DNA of 64,000 nucleotides from Blepharisma stoltei. Lineage: Eukaryota > Ciliophora > Heterotrichea > Heterotrichida > Blepharismidae. The translations under genes and the position numbers were made by a program. The stretch spans positions 372,001 to 436,000 of the forward strand of contig CAJZBQ010000033.1 of NCBI GenBank assembly GCA_914767885.1. Reading direction: 5' to 3'. The notes beneath the pieces are model-generated. The model saw nothing but the letters and a program-made list of their open reading frames with translations, did not search any database and was not told the origin of the DNA. Positions 63,737 to 64,000 of the stretch are shown one piece after another; position 1 is the stretch's first letter, and each line of letters starts with the position of its first letter.

Positions 63737-64000
63737 CAAACTTTTTTGGCCGTTAATAATATGCTCTAAAATTTGAAAAAATATAAATAATTCATTTCGA
63801 AATTATTTAAAACTTCTGACGAGACAAATGGTTTTCACAACTAAAAACATAAAATCCTACTATTGGAGCCAATTTTGCCTTTAATTTTTTTTTATTATAG
63901 ATCAATGATGCTAATTGAGAAAATAAAAATAAATAAAGAATTGTATTAAATAATTTTTTTTAAGAAGCATATATAAAATTAAAATATTTTATAATAAATT
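63737..64000. other. AT-rich window end
   Basis: 264 bp without visible genes or repeats. Confidence 0.3.

Overview
The window reads as a germline (micronuclear, or macronuclear-plus-IES) piece of a heterotrich ciliate genome, most likely Blepharisma. Three signals point there. In-frame TGA encodes tryptophan in at least a dozen genes, at family-conserved Trp positions, while TAA and TAG still stop. Introns are 15 (once 16) nt. The genes are compact, AT-rich and tightly packed on both strands.

About 36 genes are visible. Housekeeping and organelle genes include polyubiquitin, ribosomal protein eL19, the proteasome lid/base subunit Rpn8, a VDAC porin, a MAM33/p32-like protein, an ERAL1-like mitochondrial GTPase, the ubiquinone methyltransferase COQ3 and a rhodoquinone-biosynthesis protein RquA. 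Others are an HtrA-type protease, a serine carboxypeptidase, an M20 dipeptidase, a class I/II aminotransferase, WDR44-like and PX-WD40 proteins, a START protein, PLAC8, a NudE/NDEL1-like coiled coil, an Mkt1-like protein and an ankyrin-DEDDy exonuclease fusion. The rest are ciliate proteins I do not recognise.

The striking feature is how many genes are broken by inserted DNA whose exact removal restores the reading frame. Two classes occur. (i) AT-rich MITE/IES-like elements of about 160-820 bp, usually flanked by TA/TTA/TCA and beginning CTCCCC, lie in rquA, eL19, Rpn8, NDEL1, COQ3, PLAC8, an EF-hand-like gene and others. Several sequence families share one layout: a palindrome at one end and a spaced tandem pair of the same word at the other. 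A separate family (TGGTCAAGCA termini, C/G-rich minisatellite ends) makes 6-bp target duplications; one copy holds two further elements nested inside each other. (ii) GC-rich, SINE/LINE-like elements of about 200-1300 bp with 8-16 bp target-site duplications, many with a short repeat tail, lie inside coding sequence of the Mkt1-like, carboxypeptidase, ankyrin, WDR44-like, COQ3, aminotransferase, dipeptidase (three insertions) and ankyrin-exonuclease genes. When both classes are removed the coding lengths become whole codons; the dipeptidase, for example, becomes 475 aa.

Layout: 0.3-11 kb ubiquitin, hydrolase, Mkt1-like and coiled-coil genes; 11-17 kb rquA and unknown genes; 17-24 kb carboxypeptidase, ankyrin and eL19; 24-33 kb porin, Rpn8, EF-hand-like and WDR44-like; 33-39 kb HtrA, nested IES, PX-WD40 and PLAC8; 39-47 kb EF-hand paralogs, COQ3 and unknowns; 47-54 kb metabolic genes, START and an element-rich gap; 54-64 kb NDEL1, MAM33, ankyrin-exonuclease and ERAL1. 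Boundaries come from reading the sequence by eye; no searches were run.
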